Assembly: GCF_964199755.1 (NCBI RefSeq)
Contig: NC_133913.1
Coordinates: 5,992,201 to 6,056,200, forward strand
Direction of reading: 5' to 3'
Length of the DNA: 64,000 nucleotides
Source of the DNA: Larus michahellis
Lineage: Eukaryota > Chordata > Aves > Charadriiformes > Laridae
Shown: piece after piece, positions 39,364 to 50,836 of the stretch
Numbering within the stretch: position 1 is the stretch's first letter
Layout of the letters: every line of letters starts with the position of its first letter
The notes under the pieces: model-generated
What the model was told of the DNA's origin: nothing
The model's input: the letters and a program-made list of their open reading frames with translations, nothing else
Databases searched by the model: none
Position numbers and translations under genes: made by a program

Positions 39364-42300
39364 GTAAGGGGGTGAGGGGCTCGCAGCTGGAGCTCAGGTG
39401 AGCCGGGGCTGATGGGGTGCTGACAGCACGTGGCTGCGGCTCTGGGTCGGTTGTAGTGAGCGGGGGTCTCTGCCCTGCGAGTATTTCTGTGGCTCCTTGT
39501 AAGAAAACAATCCCTTCTCAGCGTCTTTCTCAAAAAACAGTAACTTGACTGACACTTCTGAATTGAAATGGCAAAGGATGGGGCAAAACAGAACCGGGAG
39601 CAGATTTTAGTAGGCTTTGACACACGTGTTTGAAGGTTTGTGTTTCAGATCAAAGTGAAATTTGCTTTACAAGACCACCATGTTGAAAAAGCATTCAGCT
39701 GCTATTTCTTGTGGCTACTTGCGTTCGTCACCCAGCTTCTCTCATCCTTGTAATGGCTTTTAGAACTGGCTTTGTCGAGTTTCAGATCAGTTTAAATTGT
39801 GAAAAGTTACTAAAAAAAAATCTTAATGACGGGCTGTACTCTTACCAATGTGACTACCTTTAGTACTTTTAACACTAAAGTCGTGAGTTTGTATTATCAC
39901 CGGAACAGTGGCCTGTTGAATTATTGCTAATAGACAACATTTTACTTTAAAAAAACTTAAGTGTTTTCTTAATTGATGCAGCAACATCAAGTTTTTTTGG
40001 GTTTTTTAAAGTAGCTCACAGGTTTGAATGACTATAAATGAGGAATTGTCATGAAATACCTATTTTCTAGATGGGTTCCACATGTGCCCATTCTTAGCCC
40101 TTCATTAGTGGCTATTTTTGCCTGTTACTTCGAAGCAAGCATCCAGGTCATCACAGGTAACTTGCAAGTGATGCAAATACCAGTAAATAACTGAAAAATT
40201 GGGGCCACAGACTGAGAGCATGGCAGCTTGCTTTGAACAATCTAGAGAAGAGCCTGGAAAGGTTGGAAAACATGCCGACAGTGAGGACTTCCAGCGGTCC
40301 TGTCCGTCCCTTAAAAAAGGCAAGGTTAAAAGAAAACTCATTAAGAAAATGGTTTATGAGTGTGTTTGAGGGGACAAAGGTGTAGGAAGGCAGTGATCAG
40401 ATGCTATGCAAGTTTAGACCAATTTTAAGAATTTAGCAAAGGCTTTAGTACGTACTGAAGGGTTTTAATTGTGGCCACGGTTTTTCTAAAGAATTGTGGG
40501 AATTGTGTTGCATAGGTGAAACTTTATCTTATTAAAAGGTCTTTTCTGGCTTTATATGGTTTTATAGCTAACAAGGGCAAGATTGAAGAGCAAAATTCTT
40601 ATAAGCTGTGAAATCTAATCGCTGATGGAGAGTTTGTGATGAATTTTAATCTGCAGACTTGTTGACTTACTAGTTGCTTGACTGCCAGCAACTTTTGTGA
40701 ATCCAAAAAAGCCCCAAACTCTCCTAAAACATCACTTTTTGCCAAGCAGAGCATGAGATCTGTGCAGTTGTAGTTCTGCCACCATAGGTAGGTGTAGCTC
40801 AGCCACGTGGGACCAACAAAGCAACCTGGTACGTTACAGACTGGGTTACTCTTGGTTACTTACTGGTTACTCCTGTGCTTCCAGTATGTGTGTTGGGGGC
40901 GCTGGAGCCAGCAGGCGCTCGCAGTGTGACTGATGCTTCTTTTATGACCAAGCTGCAATGCTGGCCGGTGAGGACTTGTTATATCGTAGTGAGCTTTCAA
41001 CCGAGAGCTGCTGAAACACAGAATGGAACGTGCGAGACGGGAACGGAGGAGCCCAGGCAGACCATGCTCATCAGGTTGAGTTTTGGTGATTTGCCAGCGT
41101 TCCCCTTGTCGTCATTTGTACCTGTGAGGGGCTGCAGGGCTGAGAAAAAAAGTTAGGGAATGAGTCTGTAGCCTCACTATTAGCATTGAGCTGGGAAAAG
41201 GGAGGCAATTTGTGGCTCTTTCCTAACACTACCTCAGATTTTCACCATTGCTGTTTTTAAACATTGGCAACACAAGGTGAATTGCAGCAGGTACCAATTT
41301 TATGCCTTAGCCTTATTGCTCAGCCAGGATTCCCTGGATAGCGGCACAAACTCAGACAGCGGGTAATGATTGTTAAACAGTTGGAGTAAAATCCTGGGCA
41401 GATAATGGACCCCTTTGTTGTCTGGCCGCTCTGTGGTCCGAGAGGATGGGCGCTGCTGCCTCATTAGGAGGAAGGTGATCCTTTCATCCCACTCCATTTC
41501 CAGCTTTTGTTTTTCGTGCTGCCACTCAACAAAATGTTTTATGGAGTTTGTGCTCCAGATTTATTTATTTTAGTCTGCTTAATAGGAAGCAAATTATTCC
41601 AGTGAAAAAAGTTCCATTAATGTTCCCTGCTTCTTATACTTGCTCTGCTTTAATGCAGCTGACCTGTATGGAGACACACGATCCCTCTGAGCATCCCTGC
41701 CCAGCACATGGGAAGATTCACTGAATCACAGATGTGCCTCCAAAAACGGGTCCCTGGACCTCAGCCTGGTCAGCCCCTCGAGGGCGGCTGCGCTGCCGCC
41801 TCTGTGCGGGGAAACAATCCCCTTTGCCCTGTTTTGTGAATGAATATTTTCTTGCAGAACCCCGCGTCATTATCAGCCTTTCCAGCTGGTCTTTGCGCTT
41901 CCCATGAGCAGTGGGAGTGGAATTCCACTGTCCTGCACTCGTGCCATGTAATAAGGTGCTATGCTTTCTTTTGACTGGAGTTGTGGTTGTTAATGGTCAA
42001 ATTCGATTAAATCACATTTCACTTGCTGTGTTCGGTGTTGCTCAATGTCTAAATTCTGCCTCTGAAAAAAACTCCATACTTAAAAAATGTAAATTATCTA
42101 TTCATTGGGCATTCTTCGTCACAGTTTTGGAAGGTGGTTTGCTTTCTGTTAAAAGCCACAAAGATGAATTTATCTTCAGAATGCTCCTTGGAGAGGAAGA
42201 AGGCAATGTTAGATTCCTGACCTCCTCATACCATAAATATGAATCGTTATCACTGTTCGGGTAGTGACGCACTGTTCTCCCCCAGTTGTGAACTGTCTGG

Positions 42301-44639
42301 AAGATCTGGTTGGGATTTTTAAAAACTCGGCTCTTTTTTTTGTGTAAAACAAACATTTAAGGTGAAAGTTCCCTGATGTGCTGTGAGCTAAATTGACAAG
42401 CAGCAGTGTATGGCTGGGCAGTTAGGATGTTACGGGATATTTTCTGGTGAAGGAAATACTGAGAATGGTAAATATGGTAGCAGACGCAGATAACTTAGTT
42501 TCGTACCTCGGTATTGGCTAGTAATTCCTCAATAATTACATTTCAGAGTAGAACCCAGGGCTTTAAGTAATAACAGAAGTTACAGGGTTTTCTGACTCTA
42601 TAAATAAAAAGCTATTTTTGGAAAAAACGAATAGTGTATTTATGGACAAAACTGTATTAAGGGAAATGTGATGGAAAAATTGAGTCAGATGAGCTGATGT
42701 ATGAGGCATTTCCCTGTGGAGTCATTGGGCTGCAAAATGTTTTATATGCCTAAACTTGAACAGATGCTTCAACATACACACACACACGCGTGCATACAAT
42801 CCCCCCCTAGTTTAATATTAGCAGTTCTGTTCATACCACTGTGATTAATTCACGAACCAGCCTGTTTTAGTCTCTTTTCCGGGGGCTAATGGGTATTTCC
42901 AGATCATCCAGGTACTTAAGACCATGCCTAACTGTAAATATGCAAGCAGCCCATTTATTAGCAGGATTTCTTTCAAGCTTGACATTAGACACGTGCTGAA
43001 ATGACTCACTGACCTGGGATTTACATTTTTACACGGGAGCGAAGGATTTCTCCCTATTACCTTGCTTAGATGAAAATCGTTGGAGTCAGCCAGCTTTTTT
43101 GCCTAAATAAGGACATGATACCAGCTTTCGGCTCTTACAGATATTAGTTCCACCTTTTTAGTTACAAATTTGTCAGAAAAGAATTCTGAGTATGTGTGCC
43201 TGACCTCGTTTAAGATACCGTTGAAGTAGGAAAAGAAGGCATACATATGGATGGCCCGCACATTGTGCCTGCCGTTCTTTTTAGTATGAATGTCACATTC
43301 AGTGGTGCTGGAGAGGTGGCCGACAATTGCATTTTAGTATTTTTCCTTTGAACACTCGTTGCGGTGTTCCGCCCAGCTGTTAATCCGCTTTCCTGGGGTT
43401 GGATTATTTGCCTGGTAGGTAGTTGTGCACAGTGCTTCCTCTCTTCTACAAATCCCCAAAGCCCTCCCCAAAAACACAGCCAGTGTTTCCACTTTGCTTT
43501 TCTGATTGAGCTGAACTGGTGAAGGAATGTGGAAAAATGACTTCTGGGTCTAAACCTGGCTCTAGGTGTGGTGCGTCTTGGGAATACACGGCTCTTGGGA
43601 TGAGCGATGGTACTTGTAGCATCGGAGGGTATCGACTCCTGCTGGCGGTGACACCCCAGCGTCGGGCAGTTGTGAGTGGTGCAGCCGTGCCAGACATGGG
43701 TATAACAAGTCGTCATCTGTAAAGTTCTGTATCTCTCTTCGTGCTTAAAATAGTAGAGAGCCTGGAAGGGTGGTGTGTTTCTTGTGTGTAGATGGTTTCA
43801 ATGCTACCTTGAGAGTGAGTTTCTGACTCCTTGTTAACTCCTGGGAGTCTGGCTCTGGTGCGGATTCAGGGGCACAGCACAAGTGATGCTGCGTAATTTG
43901 GGGGCGGGCAGGCAAGGGGCTGGGTGGTAGGTTGTGCATATGGGGGTTAATACATTTCTAAATTATTTAAAAATAATTGAGGTTCTTCACGTGTGTATCT
44001 TGCAGGTGTGCTATCTTGTGTGCGGCATCTCCAGATTTTACTAAAAATCTCCTGATTTTCACGAGAAACACTTTTTTAGTTGAGAATTGACTAAGTTTTA
44101 ATTTAAGCAGACATTCATTTACAGAAGTTGCTTAGCTGACATTCAAATATGAAGTTAAACTAATTTTGAAAGGAGAATTTTCATAGTGGAAACTGTGATT
44201 CCTGGGATAGTAAAAAAATAAAATAAAATCGAAGCATTTGGGAGGAAGTACACGGGGATCTTCCATATAGCCATATGGAAATGACCTTCTCTATTCCCTG
44301 GTTCATGTGAACTCTTTGCTCCTTCGGGACTGTTTACTTGAAATGTTCACCTCTGTGGCAGTACCCAGCTTGATTTGTATTCCTCAGCCTGCTCTTGCTC
44401 TCTTTGCAGTCTGTGGCAAAACCTTATTGATCTGGGTGGCTGCAAAATCCTGTCCCCTGGAGGACTGTGCTGGAGAGATATTGACAGAAATAAATCAGTG
44501 CTGCCCTTCAAGTGTGTGCCAATTGTGTGAGATTTGTCCGACAAGTAAATACTGAATACCAATCGCCTGTAACTTATCAATGATTAATAACCTGAGGTAC
44601 CAATTTTTTTTCCTTTTAGCTGATTCATTAACACGCTGT
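39364..44639 (+). other. GJC1: Putative GJC1 intron, no gene or clear repeat seen
   Basis: This is AT-rich sequence with scattered short ORFs and a short CA/CG dinucleotide run at 42,775-42,793. I see nothing coding and no recognisable young transposon. Confidence 0.5.
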
Positions 44640-44835
44640 TCCCACAGCCTCCTGGGGAGACACTCGCTCCTGGCTCCTTCAGAACAGCTGCACTGGATCA
44701 GACTGAACGTCCGCCTGGTCCGGAGTCCTGTTTCTGACACTGGCCCAAGTGGATGTGACGGGGAAAGCACAGGAGAAGCGTGTCTGAAACCCCTCTCAGC
44801 ATTTTGACTGCTTTCTGTCTCAAGACTTACCCATT
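44640..44835. mobile_element. Old interspersed repeat relic, CR1-like
   Basis: CACTGGATCAGACTGAACGT, then CCGCCTGGTCCGGAGTCCTGTTTCTGACACTGGCC, resembles the widespread amniote repeat phrase 'tggatcagacc..tggtccatctagtccagt..cctgtctc..acagtggcc'. The family assignment within old LINEs is uncertain. Confidence 0.45.
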
Positions 44836-45329
44836 GTGTTGAAGCATTCTCTTTTTTTTTTTTTTCAGTTTTTAAGGGGCTTTCCTTCTCTGGGCTATTC
44901 CAGATTTTACAGCTTCCTACCCTCTTCCCCCTCAGCCTTCTCATTTTTTCACTGTTCCTTCTCCAGCCAGTCCATACCTCTTCTCTGAAGCTGTTTCTCC
45001 TCTTCTCCTTTTCCATGAGGGGGATGGTGAGAGTGACCAAAGCCGTATGCCGTGGCCGGGATGTGGGTGAACCACAGGCGCTCACGGTGACACAGCAATG
45101 TCCGCTTTTCATGTGCTTGTCCTTCTCTAGCACTGGTAAAATGCTGTTGGCTTCCTGGACCGCGCTGAGCGGTGCCGGAGCTTTGGTGGAGCGGCCTGTC
45201 AGCCCCAGGATCTCCTGCTTGCAGAGGCCATCTCAGGGCATGTCTTTTTTTAGTGTGAAACTGAGATCTATTTTTTTATTCAGTGTTTGCTTCACTTTAT
45301 ATGGACTCTGACATTTTATTACCAACTTA

Positions 45330-45985
45330 CTTAGAGCCATAAGGTCCTTCTGCCATTCTCCGTGGTTGCTTATCTTCCTTGCCTTGCTTATTACCATCAG
45401 GATCCATGGTCACACCCCACACTCCTCGCTGTTGTGTTTTACTCAAACAGTGTCCTTGGTCCAGCACGGCTCCCAGCCTCTCTCCCTGTGAAACTCCACT
45501 GGGACCTCCCTCCTGTGCAGGAAATGACTGTTTACTCCTACTCTTTGTTTTCTTTCACCCAGTTGTTTGTCCACGGAGGGACAGTCCCTTTTCTGGTTTG
45601 GCCTTTTGGTGTCCCTGCAAGAAGCCTTTGATGAGAGAGACTCGCAAATCTTAAAAATCCAGGTAGTCTGGCGCCTTTTGTGAGGCTGGAAGTCCCTTTA
45701 CAGAAGCCACACTGACTTTCCCCCTGATGTATCATGTTTATACAGATATATCAGTTGTCCACTGGTTCTGGTCTGTATAATATTGTCTAATTAGTCTTGT
45801 ACGAGCGTTGGGTTTTGAGGCCTGCAGGTTACCAGGATTTTCTTCGCCACCCTTATCTTGCAGAGCTGGCATGACACTTACCTCCATGTACCAAGGCAAA
45901 TTTAAGGAAGGCTGTGACCAGGTTGGCTGTTCCAGCTCTGAGCTCTGTTAACCTCAGGTGAATGCCGCCCAGTCCTCCCAGCCCG
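45330..45985 (-). mobile_element. Ancient CR1/L3-like LINE, reverse-transcriptase region
   Basis: In reverse orientation it carries several phrases of old CR1-like reverse transcriptases: ACTCCACTGGGACCTCCCTC, TTACTCCTACTCTTTGTTTTC, CAGTTGTTTGTCCACGGAGG, GGTTACCAGGATTTTCTTCG and CCTCAGGTGAATGCCGCCC. It is heavily diverged with no usable frame, so the insertion predates birds or is early avian. Confidence 0.7.
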
Positions 45986-46292
45986 ATACTCTTCCTTTTG
46001 GCTGTTTATAGCCTCCTCTCCCATCACTTCAGCATGAGCCAGTTTCCCAGAGAGTCCCCGGAGGAATGGGGCTGGCGAGTGGCTGGCTCTGTCTCTAGTT
46101 CTGTGAGTAGGTGTGTAAAGAAGTCACTTAATTTTTCCTGTGTGGCATTGTCATCTCTTTTAGTAGCATTAAGAAATGAACCTGTTTCTGGTGGTGGCTT
46201 TCTGCAGGGAGGCTCCCTCAGCTTGCCCCTGGGTATCTGAAGTGGTAACAAAGTGATGGGGGAGGAACTATTTTATTCATAGGATAGATGGC

Positions 46293-46866
46293 GGCAGTGT
46301 GGCCAGCAGTGTGAGAGAGGCGGTTCTGCCCCTCTGCTCCACTCTGGGGAGACCCCCCTGCAGTGCTGCCTCCAGCTGTGGGGCCTTGGCACAAGACAGA
46401 CATGGACCTGTTAGAGCGAGTCCAGAGGAGGCCACAGAAATGGTCAGAGGGCTGGAACAGCTCCACTATGGAGAGAGGCTGAGAGAGCTGGGAGATGTCC
46501 AGCCTGGAGAAGAGGCTCTGGGGAGACCTTATCGCAGCCTTTCAATACTTAAGGGGACTTACAAGAGAGAATTTTTTTTACTGGCGCATGTAGTGACAGG
46601 ACAAGGGGCAATGGTTTTAAACTGACAGAGCGCAGGTTTAGATGAGATATTAGGAAGAAATTAGTGACTGCCAGGGTGGTGAGCCCCTGGCCCAGGTTGC
46701 CCAGAGAAGCTGTGGCTGCCCCATCCCTGGAGGGGTTCAAGGCCAGGTTGGATGGGGCTTGGAGCCACCTGGGCTGGTGGGAGGTGTCCCTGCCCAGGGC
46801 AGGGGGTGGGACTAGATGGCCTTTAAAGGTCCCTTCCAACCCAAACCACCCTGTGATTCTGTGAAC
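46293..46866 (+). mobile_element. CR1 LINE 3' part, intermediate age
   Basis: The element starts with GTGTGGCCAGCAGTGTGAGAG, continues through the GGAGACCCCCCTGCAGTGCT and CCTGGCCCAGGTTGCCCAGA modules and ends GGTCCCTTCCAACCCAAACC, then CCTGTGATTCTGTG. It is more diverged than the 5,048 and 33,208 copies. Confidence 0.92.
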
Positions 46867-49800
46867 GTGGCAGAGTAGGTATGGGTTGCCTTAGGGAGAG
46901 AATCCACCAAATAATCAGTGGTTTCTTATTAGGAATTAACCTTGCTTGCAGCCAATCCCCCTTTGCTTTCAGTGAACGAGGAGATATGATAAGGCAGATA
47001 CTTAGTATCCTTTGTATAAAGAATATTTTTACAAGCAGGCCTACTCACCTCTCTGTTAGAAAATGGTTGGGCCCCTTGTGCGTAGCAGGGATTTAACCCT
47101 TCAGAGAACCGCTAGAGCGATAGCTGGTGTAGCTGGTGATAGATCTTTGAATACGTGCTAGGTGGAATGATAAGGCTGTGTTCGCATTCATCACTAAAGC
47201 GATCCAGTGTGTGAATTTTTTTTGTCACTGCTTCCTATTTTCCTGTGAATGTTTTATTCTGGTAATGCAGATGGGAAATTACTCGTATCCAATCTTGCAG
47301 CGTGGCCTTAGCCAGGCTTGGGAGTGAACTGGGTTGTCCAAAGACTGCAGAGGCCACAAGGAGATTCTCTTTTTGATGTAGGTTCTGTTGTTACATGCTC
47401 TTATTATTTTCTTTCAGTTATAAGAAAAGTAAGCTTTTTTACAGTCTTTAGTATTCTAGATACTTTTCTAAGTAAGATCTTCTAAGGCCAGACCACTGAC
47501 CTGGCCAGTGCTCTATAATCCTGTTTACACTGACACATGCTTTGTGTTGAGAGAGCGAGTTGTGATTTCTCCGTGGTATTGCTAAACGGTGGTGATATGC
47601 TGTCTCCTGGTTGGAGGTTGAAGAGAACATGTACAGAACAAGCACGAAGTTCACTCAGTGATTAACAAGGTTGTATCAAGATGTGACCCCCCTCCTAAAA
47701 TCTTGCAAGCTTGAAATAAACTGGGGGAAGCTTGGCACTGTTGCGTTGCCCACAATTGTGTCCGCAGTGTCTCAATGTGCTTTTCTCCATCTCCGGCAGG
47801 ATCAAAAAGCAGTACATAGCATAGCCTCATCCCATTTGCACTCTCATGTCAAGTCAAATGCCGAACTTGAGCAGTTTCCATGCATTTGGGAGGCTAATCT
47901 GCCTTAAAATTGCTGCTAATTTTCATAATCTCTGTTGATAAGCAGTCTGATAAAGTACATGGCCGTGTAAAGCAGTCAAGTGGCAAAAAGTGACCTGCCT
48001 GCTACTTTGTGCTTGGTGAAGTGCGCCTTTCTCTGTGGCATGAGGCATGGTGGGAAAAGGACTTCTAGCTTCCTCTCAAAAAGTAGAAGTTATTTGCGGC
48101 TATTCTCAGAAAGAAAAAAAAACCCAGTTGATATGCATGTTCTCCCAGCTGATGTGGTGGAGTGTAGGGAGTTCAATCAGCGAGTGCTTCAGGTCCCTTC
48201 CCAAGGGGGTCTAGAAAAGTATTCAAGTCTTTGAGAAAACCACAATTTTTGTTTTCTTATTTCACTATAGGAACTATTTTTTTTTTCAACAAATAATTTA
48301 CATAGTGAATTTATGTGCATATTTATATTCTAAATTTTATCTTTGGCAAAATAAAGCTGTTAAGACTCCTGCTGAACTCAAGCTGGAGTAAAATCTTAAT
48401 GCCAGTACAGCAGTCTGCTCTGATTTACTGCGCTTCTTTTCTCAAAACAAATTGTACTTAAACCCGATTTACTGAAACAAAACTCTTCATTTATTTCTGC
48501 AGTTTAGTACACTTGAGAGAAGCTGAAGCAGCAGGCCAGCATTTGGCAGGAGAGCGAGCGAGCTTGCCTGGTGAGCTTGTGTGTTTGCTGCTCTCTTCTT
48601 GTAGCAGACCCCTTGTTCTACGCAGGGCGCTCTGGAAGGAGCATCCGTGCAGCGTGCAGCCGTGCCTGCACTGGGCACCACGTCACTGTAGAGACTGGTT
48701 TTGATGGTCTGGTGAGGCATTGTCATTCTGTTCTTGGCTGTAGGTGTTCCCAACACCATCCCCATAGATTGTTGTGGCGTACAGGTAGCTGACAGTGAGA
48801 AGATGGCCTTCTGGTGTGGCTGGCAACCATCCTGAGCTTAGTGCTCCCCACCTAAGGAGACGTACGGTTGTGTAAGGTCACAAGAGTCTGCAAAGCTTTC
48901 TGGGCCTCCGTAGCTCAGTGGGCAGAAAGTCCTGACCAGGTTTAGCAGAGCTCTTCCAAGTGCTGGATGTCTTGTAAAGCAGTTGGTGGTGAGGGTTTGT
49001 AGCGTTCACTGCAATGGCCTTGTCTGCCTGCTGAACATCCTTCTGTGTAAAGATTAGTCACAAAGCTGCAGTTGAAGAAAACGTGGGATGAGTTTGGTAC
49101 CATTGTAGGGTGAGGCAGCATCTCATGCCTCATCAGATGACAGAGCTGGGAAAGAAAAATCATCTTTATTTTAATTTGGGTCACAGTGAAACAACTGCCA
49201 TCCTTAGATGTTACAGAATGGGTGACTGGGGACGTTGTGGCAGACTGTGTATGTGGTATCTATTTTACTTACGAGCCATTCATACTAGTTTTTGAGGCTT
49301 ATCTATGAAGCAAACGCTATCGTAGTTTCTTTTGACTGTCATAATATGGTGGTGGATGAATTAGGTGTTCATCCCCATTCGATTGTACCCAGCTCAGCCA
49401 AGTGAGAGCCTTTTGACGTACAGGAGCCGACAGAATTGCTCTCTTTTGGCTTCTCTCTCCTTTCCCGAAATGGCCGTGAGAGTGATATTTGGGTCAGCTG
49501 CCTCGAGAGTGTCATTTTCTTTTGACACTCATCCCTCTGAGCATATAGGAGGAGCCCGATGGGGAAATGCTGTGGTGCTGTTGGCTGCAGTGGAATCAGG
49601 AGTAGTTAAAGGGGTGTTGTGGTTATTCGAATCGCTAATCACGTCAAGACAGAGAAATCTCTCTGATGCCTGACTGAAACGGTATGCGAGTGAAGATGCC
49701 CTTCCCCAGACCTCGCTGCGAGAGAGATGGAGGCACCCAGGTAAGTGCTGAATGCTCTGGCCCATGCAAAGGCTGTTGCTCTCCAGCAGTATGTGTCCCT

Positions 49801-50599
49801 TGGTGCCTTTGCTGTGGCTGTAACACACAACGGTACTTGTGTGTTCCTCAATTTGGACCAGAGACTGTTTTGGTCTGTCTGGGAAAATACAATTTTTCCT
49901 TCTTTTCTTGCTCCTCTTCTGGGTCTCGATGCAGAAGTGTCCGTCCTTAGGTCTGAAGTGTCAGGTAGGCAATGGTGCTCCTGTTTCCTTTGGGTGCACA
50001 AGCTGTTCTGCTTTGCCAGGGCTCTGCTCTTCCCCCCGCCCCGGCTGCAGCCCTGCGTGACAGTGCTGGGCCTGCCCACACAGGTCTGTTGCGGAGTTTG
50101 AAGCGGGACGCCATCCTGCAGTTCCTTCCCTCAGCTGTTCACAAGCCAGCCAGCGCATCTTGAAATGAGCTGAATCTGTGGGATTTGTTGGTAGGTGTGT
50201 GCAGTAATCGCAGCCCCGCTGTCTGTCGCGCTCTGTCACTTTGGAGTCGTGTTGGTCACTTGGTACCTGCCTTTTGTCGTCATCCCTACTGCGTTTTTTC
50301 CATCTTTATTCTGCCGTTGCCAGTATTTGTTAAAGTAACTGCTGAGAACACATGTGCAATAGTGAGCAGTACAATTTTTTTAATATTTTAATAATGTATT
50401 GTGTTTATATCGTGTCGATGCTAGTGGAATTGCACAGGGCATGTTGGGGGTGACTGCACAGCAGCAGCCCCTGCTTTTTTGGGCAGTCATCGTGCAGTGT
50501 GAATGGGAAGGATCTTAGGTCGCAGTATCACTTGCCAGTGTATTTCAAGTCCCTGTAACTTGTCCCCCCTCGTTCTTAGAGTAAAAATTTCTTTGCAGC
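46867..50599 (+). other. GJC1: Putative GJC1 intron, no gene seen
   Basis: This is unique AT-rich sequence with no clear repeat. The stretch at 48,903-48,945 (GCCTCCGTAGCTCAGTGGGCAG) looks like the 5' half of a tRNA, but no anticodon or T arm follows. Confidence 0.45.
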
Positions 50600-50836
50600 T
50601 GTTGTCCCAGACTGTCCTCAGTGGTACTTGGGGAATGGTGATGGGCACAGATTGAAACACAGGAAATTCCCCTTAAACATAAGAAAAGCTTTTTTTTTCC
50701 CGTGAGCGTGGTCGGCTGTAGGAACAGGTTGCCCAGAGAGCTTGTGGAGTCTCCATCCTCCTCCGGTATTTAAAACCTGTCTGGACCTGGACCTGCCAAC
50801 CTGCTCTAGAGATAGCTTTGGGAGGTAGAACATGGT
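50600..50836 (+). mobile_element. Old CR1 LINE 3' fragment
   Basis: CCTTAAACATAAGAAAAGCT, then GTGAGCGTGGTC, GGAACAGGTTGCCCAGAGAG and GGAGTCTCCATCC, followed by CCTGTCTGGACCTGG, matches an old CR1 3' UTR module. The terminal repeat is lost. Confidence 0.75.

Noticed and set aside
44495-45133. 212-codon minus-strand ORF
   Set aside because: It overlaps an old repeat relic, is Lys/Arg-rich from T/C-rich sequence, and has no domain or splice support.
48903-48945. tRNA-like string GCCTCCGTAGCTCAGTGGGC
   Set aside because: It resembles the 5' half of a tRNA, but no anticodon stem, T arm or matching 3' acceptor strand follows.
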